Shown: piece by piece, positions 15,815 through 23,741 of the stretch | Layout: every line of letters starts with the position of its first letter | Position numbering within the stretch: the first letter of the stretch is position 1 | Assembly (NCBI GenBank): GCA_902462205.1 | Contig: CABQAR010000011.1 | Location: 1 to 28,474, forward strand | Source: an uncultured Dialister sp. | GTDB lineage: Bacteria; Bacillota; Negativicutes; Veillonellales; Dialisteraceae | Direction: 5' to 3' | Length of the DNA stretch: 28,474 bases | Position numbers and translations under genes: made by a program | The notes under the pieces: model-generated | The model's input: only the letters and a program-made list of their open reading frames with translations | Told to the model about the DNA's origin: nothing | Database searches by the model: none

Positions 15815-15855
15815 TTGCAAGATACCTTGCAATACAAGATACCATGTGTTAATGT
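15815..15855 (+). promoter_or_regulatory. Candidate padR promoter with overlapping operator
   Basis: TTGCAAG ATAC CTTGCAA (15815-15832) is a perfect 7-bp inverted repeat. CAAGATACC also occurs twice as a direct repeat (15818-15826 and 15835-15843). A promoter TTGCAA (15827-15832), 17-base spacer, TAATGT (15850-15855) overlaps it. PadR regulators commonly repress their own operon, so this is the natural operator candidate. Confidence 0.5.
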
Positions 15856-15902
15856 ATTGTCAGAAAGGAAACTTTCCACAAACAAGGAACGAGGTGATCC
15901 AT

Positions 15903-16238
15903 ATGCCACAGGGAACGATAGAAAAGCATGCTTCAGAGTTTTTTATCCTCTCACTCTTAAAAGAAACGGATTCACGCGGTTACGACATCACGAGGAATAT
16001 TCCCCAGATGCTGAAGCTGCACGACGGACAGGTATACCCCATGCTCCTGCGTTTTCGTAAGGAACGGCTGGTTTCTGTCTATTACAGGAAATACCATTCC
16101 AGACAGACGGAAAAATATTACAGGATAACATATCGCGGACGCCTCAGGCATCTGTCCCTCATGACCGATTTCAAAAAGTTACATCATTTCATCCATCCGG
16201 ATAGCAAACAAGGAGGTCTTACCCATGACAAGAATTGA
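15903..16238 (+). CDS. PadR-family transcriptional regulator (111 aa)
   Basis: Small winged-helix repressor. The N-terminus MPQGTIEKHASEFFILSLLK leads into the PadR pattern: LKETDSRGYDITRNI, then HDGQVYPMLLRFRKERLVSVYYR and KYYRITYRGRLRHL, which is the recognition helix and wing (about 15-90). The start at 15903 follows GAGGTGAT; an in-frame ATG at 15846 has no ribosome site. It overlaps the next gene by 14 bases. The PadR plus DUF1700 pair is a recurring Firmicute module thought to respond to envelope stress; the ligand is unknown. Confidence 0.9.
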   Translation: MPQGTIEKHASEFFILSLLKETDSRGYDITRNIPQMLKLHDGQVYPMLLRFRKERLVSVYYRKYHSRQTEKYYRITYRGRLRHLSLMTDFKKLHHFIHPDSKQGGLTHDKN

Positions 16239-16836
16239 ATTTATAAGCTCACTGGAATATTACCTGAAAAAAAGCTCTGCAGAGGAAACCACTGAGATCA
16301 TCGCAGATTATAACGCACACTTCGATGCTGCGGAGGAAGCCGGCTTCTCCGATGAAGAAATCATCCGTGAACTCGGCTCACCCAAAGAAATTTACGACTC
16401 CTACAAAAGCGAAGGCGTCCTGAATGAACGCCCCGCCTTATCCGTTTTTTCAAAGAAGCTGCTTATCAGCACCAAGAGTTTTCTGGAAAACACGGAGGAA
16501 ACCACGAAAAGGCAGCTCCCCCGCTTCCTTCCGCAGATAACGGCCCTGGCGAGGAAGGGTTTCGGAGCACTGACAGGACTGTTTTATTTCCTTTGCACCA
16601 TCATTGCCTTGATCATCGCACTGGCTACCCTGTCCGCCTTGTACATGCTCGCCGTCCAGATCCAGCCGTTCAGCTGGCTTCCTGTCATTCCCGCCATCCA
16701 TCCGCTTACATTGGCAGCCTTTGGATGCACAGGCTTCTCCGCCGCCGGCGCCGTGTTCTTCTTAGGACAATTGGGGAAAACATTCTCTGCAGGCGCGCTT
16801 AATCATGAAGCATCTGCAGCCATCGCCAGAAATTGA
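16225..16836 (+). CDS. DUF1700 (HAAS-type) membrane protein (203 aa)
   Basis: The N-terminal part (about 1-65: EFISSLEYYLKKSSAEETTE, then EEAGFSDEEIIRELGSPKEI) is the characteristic helical DUF1700/HAAS domain. After a charged linker with an ETTKRQLPRFLPQ segment come two or three hydrophobic segments (about 108-148 and 155-185), so it is a membrane protein with a cytoplasmic N-terminus. AAGGAGGT lies before the ATG. These proteins are usually encoded with a PadR regulator and often with a DUF4097 adhesin-like protein; here the third gene is different. Function is not established. Confidence 0.85.
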   Translation: MTRIEFISSLEYYLKKSSAEETTEIIADYNAHFDAAEEAGFSDEEIIRELGSPKEIYDSYKSEGVLNERPALSVFSKKLLISTKSFLENTEETTKRQLPRFLPQITALARKGFGALTGLFYFLCTIIALIIALATLSALYMLAVQIQPFSWLPVIPAIHPLTLAAFGCTGFSAAGAVFFLGQLGKTFSAGALNHEASAAIARN

Positions 16837-16860
16837 TTTTAAAGGAAGAAGGAATCCATC

Positions 16861-17190
16861 ATGAAAAAAATAGCTATTTGCACGGTCGCTTTTCTCATTT
16901 CATTAACCGTAGGCATCGGTTCTTTCGCATTAAACGATATGGATGCCTCCAACCAATGGGTTCAGGAAGCGCGTCCCCTGATCAAGAGCAATCTTCATCA
17001 GGACCATCACAAAGAAGATAAAGACAGAATCTCCCATGAAGATGTCCGGAAAGACCATAAAGACACTTCCGACAAGCACAATGAAAAATACGGGAGAAAA
17101 GATAAAAAGGAGAGTGCCGGCCATGATGACCGCATGGAAAACCGGCAAAACCATGAGCCAGCCGCAGGGGAATCTCCGTCAGACCGATAA
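16861..17190 (+). CDS. Small secreted His-rich, highly charged protein (109 aa)
   Basis: Unrecognised. A signal peptide (MKKIAICTVAFLISLTVGIG, cleavage near residue 24-30, no lipobox) is followed by about 70 residues dominated by Asp, Glu, Lys, Arg and about ten His, with repeated clusters such as HQDHHKED, SHED, DHKD and GHDD. It is probably disordered and could bind divalent metals such as zinc, nickel or copper; that is inference from composition. It starts 24 bases after the DUF1700 gene with AAGGAAGAAGGAA upstream, so it belongs to the PadR operon. It replaces the DUF4097 protein usually seen in third position. Confidence 0.75.
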   Translation: MKKIAICTVAFLISLTVGIGSFALNDMDASNQWVQEARPLIKSNLHQDHHKEDKDRISHEDVRKDHKDTSDKHNEKYGRKDKKESAGHDDRMENRQNHEPAAGESPSDR

Positions 17191-17237
17191 TACGTTCTTC
17201 TTCCGGTGAATCTCTGATATCGGAAGGAAAGGAGGTG

Positions 17238-17351
17238 GTGCCGATTCAAAGCATATCTGATGTGGTTAATCCCGAAAAATATGTATTTGGACAAAGAAGG
17301 CGGTCATATCCGATAAACCATCCACAGAATATGGAATACCCATTGATTTAA
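17238..17351 (+). CDS. Possible 37-aa protein at the end of the PadR operon
   Basis: An ORF beginning at GTG 17238 (or 17235) and ending TAA at 17349-17351 encodes a 37-residue Pro, Arg and Asn-rich peptide (…SDVVNPEKYVFGQRRRSYP…). AAAGGAGGTG (17228-17237) is a strong ribosome site, but it is only about two bases from these GTG codons; an ATT at 17244 is better spaced but is a rare start. The terminator begins five bases after the stop. It is either a real small gene or a relic; no family recognised. Confidence 0.3.
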   Translation: MPIQSISDVVNPEKYVFGQRRRSYPINHPQNMEYPLI

Positions 17352-17356
17352 CCCCT

Positions 17357-17391
17357 AAAAAGCCTGTTCCTAAATCGGGAACAGGCTTTTT
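17357..17391. terminator. Terminator of the PadR operon
   Basis: AAAAAGCCTGTTCC (17357-17370) pairs perfectly with 17378-17391 around a short loop, followed by a T-run. It is a very strong, bidirectional intrinsic terminator. Confidence 0.95.
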
Positions 17392-17398
17392 CCATGCG

Positions 17399-17433
17399 AA
17401 AACTGCCATGGATATCATTCCATGGCAGTTTTT
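17399..17433. terminator. Terminator of the dusB-MFS operon
   Basis: AAAACTGCCATGG (17399-17411) pairs perfectly with 17420-17432, with A and T tracts on each side. It lies about 15 bases after the MFS stop on the minus strand and back to back with the PadR operon terminator. Confidence 0.93.
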
Positions 17434-17447
17434 ATTACTCCTATCCG

Positions 17448-18650
17448 TCATGCTGCCGCTTCATTTTTCGCCTTCCCTGCATACAGGAAGAACGGGATCG
17501 CCAGCAGCTGCGCCGCCGTGGACACGGCGATCATCCCCATGATGGATCTGTCATATAACGCACCTAAGAGGAAGCTCCCGAGGAACCATGTAATACCGAA
17601 GCAGGTTTCAAAAATACCATAGCCTGCCGCACGCAGATGTTTGGGCACGATCGCGCTGACCGCGGCCTTCAGCGTGGATTCCTGCGCGCCCATGCCGATT
17701 CCCCAGAGAACCACGCCTGCATAAATCCATGATGACGAGGTGCCTGCAAAGACAAGATATACGAAAGGCGCACCGGCCAAGGTGGACCATATGAGTGATT
17801 TCACACCGTATTTATCAAACAGCCACCCGAAGAAAAGAGCGGAAAAAGCATCCACGATCATGGCTGCCGCGTACAGAAGGGGAACCACGGCTCCGCCTGC
17901 CGCATCCACACGGACGGCATGCATCGTGATTAGCGGAAAATCAATGAACCCGAAGGCAAACAGGCAGGCGCCTGCCATATACCCTATAAAATATTTATTG
18001 ATACGGAACTTTTCCTGTTCCTTGACCTCCGGTTCGAAATCCTCCGGATTGGGGAATTTCATTTTTGCAAAGAGCACGGCGCCGATGCAGCAGAGCGCCG
18101 GAATTCCCAAGGCAAGGAAACTGAGGGAATATTTCCTAAGACCATCTGTATTTCCTGCATAAGACAGCACAAGGAAAATAAATACAGGTCCGAGAAACGC
18201 CCCGAGCTGGTCCAGAAATTCCTGAATGGCAAAACTTTTTCCAAGTCCTTTCTGTGTGGCCGCATAAGAAAGAAGCGTATTCTTTGCAGGCTGTCGGATG
18301 GCCTTCCCCATACGCCCCATGACGATGAATACGGCCGCCAGCATCCAGTTGCCATCGGGCACGAAGGACAGACAGGGAATCGCCAGAACGGCAACAGAAT
18401 ATCCGATCACCGTCATAGCCCAATATTTTCCGCTCCTGTTCGCGATGAAACCCGTCACGATGCGGAGCGCATACCCGACCAGTTCCCCAAAGCCTGCAAT
18501 AAATCCGATTGTTGCGGCAGATGCACCCATAAGTCCTAAATAATCGCCGAATATGCTTCTGGCACCTTCCTGCGTCATGTCCGCAAAAAGGCTGACGACG
18601 CCCATCAGGCAGATAAACACCATCGCTGACGATGATTTTTTGATGCTCAT
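17448..18650 (-). CDS. MFS transporter (400 aa)
   Basis: Twelve-helix major facilitator protein. The first helix contains GVVSLFADMTQEGARSIFGDYL; helix 2-3 carries GFGELVGYALRIVTGFIANRSGKYW, the position of the MFS motif A; IVMGRMGKAIRQPAKNTLLS lies in helix 4. The second half has LFFGWLFDKYGVKSLIW, a motif A repeat. The substrate cannot be told from sequence; the FADMTQEGAR start resembles a group annotated as putative multidrug or uncharacterised MFS. GGGAGG precedes the ATG and overlaps the end of dusB 11 bases upstream, so the two are co-transcribed, with no obvious functional link. Confidence 0.88.
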   Translation of the reverse strand: MSIKKSSSAMVFICLMGVVSLFADMTQEGARSIFGDYLGLMGASAATIGFIAGFGELVGYALRIVTGFIANRSGKYWAMTVIGYSVAVLAIPCLSFVPDGNWMLAAVFIVMGRMGKAIRQPAKNTLLSYAATQKGLGKSFAIQEFLDQLGAFLGPVFIFLVLSYAGNTDGLRKYSLSFLALGIPALCCIGAVLFAKMKFPNPEDFEPEVKEQEKFRINKYFIGYMAGACLFAFGFIDFPLITMHAVRVDAAGGAVVPLLYAAAMIVDAFSALFFGWLFDKYGVKSLIWSTLAGAPFVYLVFAGTSSSWIYAGVVLWGIGMGAQESTLKAAVSAIVPKHLRAAGYGIFETCFGITWFLGSFLLGALYDRSIMGMIAVSTAAQLLAIPFFLYAGKAKNEAAA

Positions 18651-18660
18651 GATTTCCTCC

Positions 18661-19659
18661 CTATTCTATTTTCTTATTTTCTGTCCATCCACGCCGGGAC
18701 TCATATCCATCCAGCACATCATTAAATGATTTTTCAGTGGAGGCTTTCATGATTTCCCTTCTGAGCCCAGTCGCTTTCGGAAGTCCATGGAAATAACGGC
18801 TTGCGTGGGCACGCATCTCCCGCACGGCCGTATACTCGCCTTTTTCCAGACAGAGCCCGTGCAGATGGCGGCGTGCCATTTGCAGACGCATTTCCCAGCT
18901 TGGCTCCGGCACGATTTCCCCTGTCAGGAGATAGGTATCCACCGCATGGAATATCCATGGATTCCCCCATGCCGCGCGGCCGATGGCTACCGCCACGCAT
19001 CCTGTCTCTTCCATAAGCGCCTTCGCAGACGGCCCGTCCGTGACATCACCATTCCCTATGACGGGGATACGGACGGCATTCACAACTTTTTCTATTTCTT
19101 TCCAGTCCGCTTCCCCCGCATAAAAATCCTCCCGCGTCCTTCCATGGACGGTAACGGCGGCGGCACCGGCCTCTTCCACTGCCTGCGCCAGCTCCACCGC
19201 GTTCATCGTTTCCCTGCTCCAGCCCAGACGCATTTTCACCGTCACAGGGACGGAGACCGCCTCCGCCATGGCACGGACGACCTTCGCCGCCAGTTTCACA
19301 TCCTTCATCAAAGCGGAACCGTCGCCGTTTTTTACCACCTTCTGCATGGGGCATCCCATATTGATATCAATCAGGTCAGCCCCGGCTTTTTCCATTTCTT
19401 TGGCACCTATCGCCATGATTTCAGGATCACTGCCAAACAGCTGGAGAGCCACGGGATGTTCTTCCGGCGCTATCTTGAGCATGTCCTTTGTTTTTTCATT
19501 CCTATAATAAAGCCCTTTCGCGCTGACCATTTCTGCCGTCGTCAGTGCCGCGCCCATCTCACGGGCAATCACACGATACGCCAGATCGCTGACACCCGCC
19601 ATGGGTGCCAGCAGTGCCCAGCCATCCAGTTTTATATTTCCAATCTTCGGATATTCCAT
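18661..19659 (-). CDS. dusB: tRNA-dihydrouridine synthase, DusB type (332 aa)
   Basis: FMN and NADPH-dependent enzyme that reduces uridine to dihydrouridine in tRNA D-loops. A TIM barrel with LLAPMAGVSDLAYR, VALQLFGSDPE, catalytic C103 in IDINMGCPMQKVVKNGDGSALM, VTVKMRLGW, VTVHGRTREDFYAG and IPVIGNGDV plus AIGRAAWGNPWIF for the FMN phosphate. The helical C-terminal domain follows (about 250-332). Length is normal. AAAGGGG precedes the ATG, and it is followed by an MFS gene in the same transcript. Confidence 0.95.
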   Translation of the reverse strand: MEYPKIGNIKLDGWALLAPMAGVSDLAYRVIAREMGAALTTAEMVSAKGLYYRNEKTKDMLKIAPEEHPVALQLFGSDPEIMAIGAKEMEKAGADLIDINMGCPMQKVVKNGDGSALMKDVKLAAKVVRAMAEAVSVPVTVKMRLGWSRETMNAVELAQAVEEAGAAAVTVHGRTREDFYAGEADWKEIEKVVNAVRIPVIGNGDVTDGPSAKALMEETGCVAVAIGRAAWGNPWIFHAVDTYLLTGEIVPEPSWEMRLQMARRHLHGLCLEKGEYTAVREMRAHASRYFHGLPKATGLRREIMKASTEKSFNDVLDGYESRRGWTENKKIE

Positions 19660-19698
19660 GATTTTCCCCTTTATTCTTTATAGGATATAGCAATGATA

Positions 19699-19727
19699 TT
19701 TATAATCATGTAATTATTTTTAAACAA
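19699..19727 (-). promoter_or_regulatory. Candidate promoter of dusB
   Basis: TTGTTT (19722-19727) and TATAAA (19699-19704) are separated by 17 bases on the minus strand, about 40 bases before the dusB ATG. Confidence 0.5.
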
Positions 19728-19950
19728 AGGCTAAATTCTTAACCGATATGCTTCCTTATATTACCACAAGGTGCAAGCCGGCATGGTTCTCCTGCCTGAA
19801 AGTTCGCCGCGCGGAAACCACGCCGGAATATTCTGACCGCCATCTTTTATTGTATGAATCACATGTGATTCCGGGATAGTCCATCCAAACACCGCCTTCA
19901 CGCATCGGCAAAGATTGCCATAAAGCGGATTAGCTCTCTCCGGTTTCAAG
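19728..19950. other. Intergenic region with hairpin and palindrome, no clear gene
   Basis: CCGGCATGGTT (19778-19788) pairs with AACCACGCCGG (19816-19826) with one mismatch. GAATCACATGTGATTC (19856-19871) is a perfect 16-bp palindrome. A 76-codon minus-strand frame (19761-19991) covers this stretch but starts inside the terminator stem of the upstream gene and resembles no known protein, so I do not call it. The DNA may be the eroded remains of the 3' part of the SLH porin or a small structured RNA. Confidence 0.45.
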
Positions 19951-19951
19951 C

Positions 19952-19988
19952 AAAATAAAAACAGCAGACATACTGAATCCTGCTGTTT
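19952..19988 (-). terminator. Terminator after the truncated SLH porin gene
   Basis: AAACAGCAG (19980-19988 on the minus strand) pairs with CTGCTGTTT (19959-19967), followed by TTTTTATTTTG. It closes the lon-engB-SLH transcript 15 bases after the stop. Confidence 0.88.
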
Positions 19989-20003
19989 CATTCATAGGTT
20001 TTA

Positions 20004-20510
20004 TCATAATTCCCGCGAGGTACTTCCCTGCCCTTCGACATAGGTATCGGAGCCAATGTCCCAGCGGCCGCCGACACGGACTCGGGCGTCTGTATTCTCA
20101 CCCTTGGTCCAGCGGACTCTGGCATCTCCCCCTATCTCAAGGATGGGATCCTTATGCTTCTGCGGTTCTTTCCAGCCGAGCGCTTCCAATTCACGGCCGT
20201 ATTCCTTTTTCAAACGGGACAGCATGTTCATTTCATCTGCTGTCAGGGAGGCAGAAGCATTTCCTTCCGTCTGGTTCTCCAACACGCTTTTCAGAACGGA
20301 AGCCAGCTCATAACGGGTCAGGCTGCCTCTGTCAAAAAAACTTTTGTCATATCCCGGCGCCTTTCCTCTTTCACAGAAACCATAAATCGCTTTATAGTCC
20401 CACGCTTCCTGTTTCACCGTGTCCCATGAATTCGGGGCATAGCTGTTATAGGCTTCTGCCGCGAAAGAAAAAGAAAGGAGGCACAGGAACGCAATGATTA
20501 TTTTCTTCAT
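20004..20510 (-). pseudogene. Truncated SLH-domain outer-membrane porin (168 aa)
   Basis: The signal peptide MKKIIIAFLCLLSFSFAAEA is followed by an SLH-like domain (about 25-80, with AIYGFCERGKAPGYD and FFDRGSLTRYELASVLKSVL), a charged helical linker with LTADEMNMLSRLKKEYGRELEALG, and the first strands of a beta-barrel (ILEIGGDARVRWTKGENTDARVRVGGRWDIGSDTYVEGQ). In Negativicutes such porins continue to roughly 400 residues, anchoring the outer membrane to the cell wall through the SLH domain. Here the protein ends within the first few strands, and a terminator follows at once. It is either a 3'-deleted pseudogene or a genuine short SLH protein. It starts six bases after engB, an unusual place for a porin. 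Confidence 0.65.
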
Positions 20511-20516
20511 AGTCCC

Positions 20517-21152
20517 TCAGTCACAAATTTTCTGTTCAATCAATTGAAGCATCTCATCCTTGCCTTCATTATCAAGTGAAGAATAGGCTATCGGCGGCCG
20601 TCCGGCAGGGAGAAGCTTCGCCAGTAATTTAAGATTCTTATTCATCTCGTTCCGTCCCAGCTTATCCGCCTTCGTTCCGATGATCTGCAGGTCGGGAGCA
20701 ATCTGTTTCAGCCATTCATAGGCCCTGATGTCGATGGGAAGTCCGGGGTGGCGTAAATCCACGAGCAGCCCCACCATGGCAAGGGTCGGTGAATTCCTGA
20801 TGTAATCATCAATGAATCCGCTCCATGAATCCCTGTTCTCCTGGCTCGTCTTCGCAAAGCCATAACCGGGCAGATCCACGAGGTACCAGTCCTGTCGTTC
20901 TTCTCCGTTTCCTACATCCCGTCTTGACTGGATGGAATAATAATTGATGGTCCTTGTTTTTCCGGGCTCACGGCTCACATAGGCAAGCTTCCTTACGCCA
21001 CTGATGGAATTGATCAGGGAGGATTTGCCCACATTGGAACGCCCGATGAAAGCAATTTCTTTTTTGCCGCCATATTCTCCGCGTTTCACCGTAGAGCCGG
21101 TATATGCCGCAGAAAATATGTGGAATTTCTTCAAATCCTTTATTTCTGCCAT
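20517..21152 (-). CDS. engB: Ribosome biogenesis GTPase EngB/YsxC (211 aa)
   Basis: TrmE-Era-like GTPase needed for 50S subunit assembly. G1 GRSNVGKSSLINSI (37-50), G2 region with TRTINYYSI, G3 DLPGYGFAKTS, G4 TKADKL and G5 YSSLDNEG are visible. Length is typical for the family. It lies 11 bases after lon, the usual neighbour in Firmicutes. Confidence 0.96.
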   Translation of the reverse strand: MAEIKDLKKFHIFSAAYTGSTVKRGEYGGKKEIAFIGRSNVGKSSLINSISGVRKLAYVSREPGKTRTINYYSIQSRRDVGNGEERQDWYLVDLPGYGFAKTSQENRDSWSGFIDDYIRNSPTLAMVGLLVDLRHPGLPIDIRAYEWLKQIAPDLQIIGTKADKLGRNEMNKNLKLLAKLLPAGRPPIAYSSLDNEGKDEMLQLIEQKICD

Positions 21153-21163
21153 GGAACCTCCTT

Positions 21164-23503
21164 TTATTTCATTAAGGCATGCGCCAGTACGTCGTCCACA
21201 TTCTTGACATAGACGAACTGCAGTTTATCTTTGACCGATTTCGGAATTTCTTCCATATCCCTTTTGTTCTTTTCCGGAAGCAGGATCTGCTTGATGCCGA
21301 ACTGGCTGGCGGCAAGGACCTTTTCCTTGACTCCGCCGATAGGGAGGACTTCGCCGGTCAGCGTGATTTCTCCCGTCATCGCCGTATCACCGCGCACCTT
21401 GCGTCCTGTGTAGGCGGAAGCCATGGCGGTCGCCATCGTGATACCCGCAGACGGACCGTCTTTCGGCACTGCTCCTTCCGGCAGATGGATATGGGTATCC
21501 AGCGTTTCATAGAAATTCTCTTTCAACCCCAGATCTTTCGCACGGCTGCGGATATAGGTATAGGCGGTTTCGGCCGATTCCTTCATGACGTCTCCCAGCT
21601 GTCCTGTCAGAATCAGATTGCCTTTCCCCTTAATCGTCACGGCTTCCGTATCAAGGACTTCTCCGCCTGCCATCGTCCATGCCAGTCCGTTGACACGCCC
21701 CACCTGGGAAGGATGCTCTTCTGCCAACGGCAGGAATTTTACAGGCCCTAAATATTTCTCTATCGTTTTTACGGAAAGCAGCGGCATGGTTTCATCGGCA
21801 AGAACGATTTTCTTTCCCACCTTGCGGCACAATGAGCCGATGGTCCGCTCCAACTCGCGCACTCCTGCTTCTCTCGTATAGCTTCTGATCACTTTTCTGA
21901 CCAGTGCATCGGTGAATCGGATATCCGACGGCTTCAGGCCGTTTCTTTCCCTCTGGCGGGGAATCAGATATTTTTTGGCAATCTGTACTTTTTCTTCCTC
22001 GGTATATCCCGAGAGCTCGATCAATTCCATGCGGTCAAGCAGGGCCGCAGGAATGGTGGACACCGTATTGGCCGTCGCCACAAAAAACACCTTTGATAAA
22101 TCAAAAGGAATATCGATGTAATTGTCATGGAACGCCTTGTTCTGTTCCGGATCCAGCGCTTCCAGCAGTGCCGATGCGGGGTCTCCGCGGAAATCTGAGC
22201 CCACCTTGTCGATTTCATCCAGAAGGATCAGCGGATTCTTTGTCTTGGCATGGGAAACCGCCTCAATGAAGCGTCCCGGCATGGAGCCGATATAGGTCCG
22301 GCGATGGCCGCGTATTTCCGCCTCATCATGGATGCCGCCCAAAGAAATACGGGCAAACTTCTTTCCAAGGCATCTTGCGATAGACTGGGCGAAGCTGGTC
22401 TTGCCGACACCGGGCGGCCCTACAAAGCAGATAATGGGCGCCTTTGCATCCGGTGCAAGGATACGGACTGCCAGATATTCCAATATGCGTTCCTTGATTT
22501 TCTCCAGTCCGTAATGATCTTCATCCAGCATTTCCCCTGCGTTTTTCAGATCAGTCAGGTCCTGGCTTTCTTCCTTCCACGGCAAAGAGAATATCCACTC
22601 CAGATAATTGCGGGATACCGTGGTTTCCGCCATCATGGGCGGCATGGTTGCCAGATGGGTGATTTCCTTTTCCAGCTTTTTCCTGTATTCCTCAGGAATA
22701 CCGCTTTCAGCCAGTTTCTTCCTGTATTCCTCGGCCTCCTGGTCCTGGGATGCTTCATCCCCCAGACGGTCGTGTATGCTTTTGATCTTCTGACGGAGAT
22801 AGTAATCCCGCTGTTCCTTCTCCATGCGGTTGCGCACTTCTCCATTGATTTCCGCTTCCAGACGGCCGATCTGTATTTCCTCATCCAGATATTTCTGCAC
22901 AAGGACCAGACGCTCCATGACATCCGTTTCTTCCAGCACGGCCTGTCTCCTGGCAGGCGCCACAGGAATCTGCGTGGAGATAAAATCAGCCGCATGCCCG
23001 GGTTCATCGGATGCCCGCAGCTGTTCCATCTGGTCATCCGGCAGATTCTGTTTCGTATTCTGCATCCATTCGAAAAAAGCCTTCAGAACCGTACGGCGGT
23101 ATGCTTCTGCCCGCAGCTGGTCCTGCGGCTGTATTTCCGCCGCATCCTCGACTTCCGCGACAAGATGGTCTGCCATGCGTTTCACACTGTGGACGCGGAC
23201 ACGGGAAATCCCTTCCGCCTGTATGCGGATCAATCCTCCGGGAAGCTGGAGCATCTGCTTCACCTTGACCACGGTACCGAAGCCATACAAATCTTTCTCT
23301 TCCGGCGCCTCGACATTTCCGTCACGCTGCATGACCATAGCCAGATATCTTTCATCCCTGCCGGCCTTGCGGACCGCTTCGATGGATTCCTTCCGGCCGA
23401 TATCCAGATTCACCGTCATGTGGGGAAAGACGATGACATCTCTGAGCGCCACGGCAGGCAGTGATAAAATCAGTGAATTTCCATGATCTATACTTTCATT
23501 CAT
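21164..23503 (-). CDS. lon: ATP-dependent protease Lon (779 aa)
   Basis: Cytoplasmic hexameric AAA+ serine protease for misfolded and regulatory proteins. N-terminal substrate domain (about 12-205, LPAVALRDVIVFPHMTVNLDIGR), coiled region (about 205-300), AAA+ with Walker A GPPGVGKT (362-369), Walker B LILLDEIDK, ISLGGIHDEAEIRGHRRTYIGSMPG, and the protease domain with catalytic S685 in PKDGPSAG and K728 in GGVKEK. Normal LonA length and no transmembrane insertion. The ATG follows GAGG by seven bases. No CIRCE or CtsR operator was seen in the 283-bp upstream region, which otherwise holds the clpX terminator. Confidence 0.98.
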   Translation of the reverse strand: MNESIDHGNSLILSLPAVALRDVIVFPHMTVNLDIGRKESIEAVRKAGRDERYLAMVMQRDGNVEAPEEKDLYGFGTVVKVKQMLQLPGGLIRIQAEGISRVRVHSVKRMADHLVAEVEDAAEIQPQDQLRAEAYRRTVLKAFFEWMQNTKQNLPDDQMEQLRASDEPGHAADFISTQIPVAPARRQAVLEETDVMERLVLVQKYLDEEIQIGRLEAEINGEVRNRMEKEQRDYYLRQKIKSIHDRLGDEASQDQEAEEYRKKLAESGIPEEYRKKLEKEITHLATMPPMMAETTVSRNYLEWIFSLPWKEESQDLTDLKNAGEMLDEDHYGLEKIKERILEYLAVRILAPDAKAPIICFVGPPGVGKTSFAQSIARCLGKKFARISLGGIHDEAEIRGHRRTYIGSMPGRFIEAVSHAKTKNPLILLDEIDKVGSDFRGDPASALLEALDPEQNKAFHDNYIDIPFDLSKVFFVATANTVSTIPAALLDRMELIELSGYTEEEKVQIAKKYLIPRQRERNGLKPSDIRFTDALVRKVIRSYTREAGVRELERTIGSLCRKVGKKIVLADETMPLLSVKTIEKYLGPVKFLPLAEEHPSQVGRVNGLAWTMAGGEVLDTEAVTIKGKGNLILTGQLGDVMKESAETAYTYIRSRAKDLGLKENFYETLDTHIHLPEGAVPKDGPSAGITMATAMASAYTGRKVRGDTAMTGEITLTGEVLPIGGVKEKVLAASQFGIKQILLPEKNKRDMEEIPKSVKDKLQFVYVKNVDDVLAHALMK

Positions 23504-23741
23504 ATGTATTCCTCTTTACATTTCAAATTCTAAAGTATGGGACAAGCCGATACTTCTTTATATTGTACCATACAGACAGGCCATCGGACGATAGCCGCGG
23601 AAAATTATTTCGGATTTTATCGATACAGAATTCCTACAGCCGGCTCAGAAAAATTGCATCCGACGTCCCCTGTTTTCTGCCGCTCCTCATTTCGGAATAT
23701 TTCTTACAATCCGGACGTGCTTTCAACATTTTTCAGACAGC

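Noticed and set aside
18787..19683. Plus-strand open frame of 298 codons opposite dusB
   Set aside because: Antisense shadow, no ribosome site, His/Arg/Phe-rich.
19761..19991. 76-codon minus-strand frame
   Set aside because: Its ATG lies inside a terminator stem, there is no ribosome site, and the product resembles nothing; treated as non-coding.
22250..23464. Plus-strand open frame of 404 codons opposite lon
   Set aside because: Antisense shadow of lon with no start signal and no protein-like pattern.
23504..23741. CIRCE or CtsR heat-shock operators before lon
   Set aside because: Neither TTAGCACTC/GAGTGCTAA nor the CtsR heptad repeat is seen; only a weak TACAAT-like -10 without a -35.
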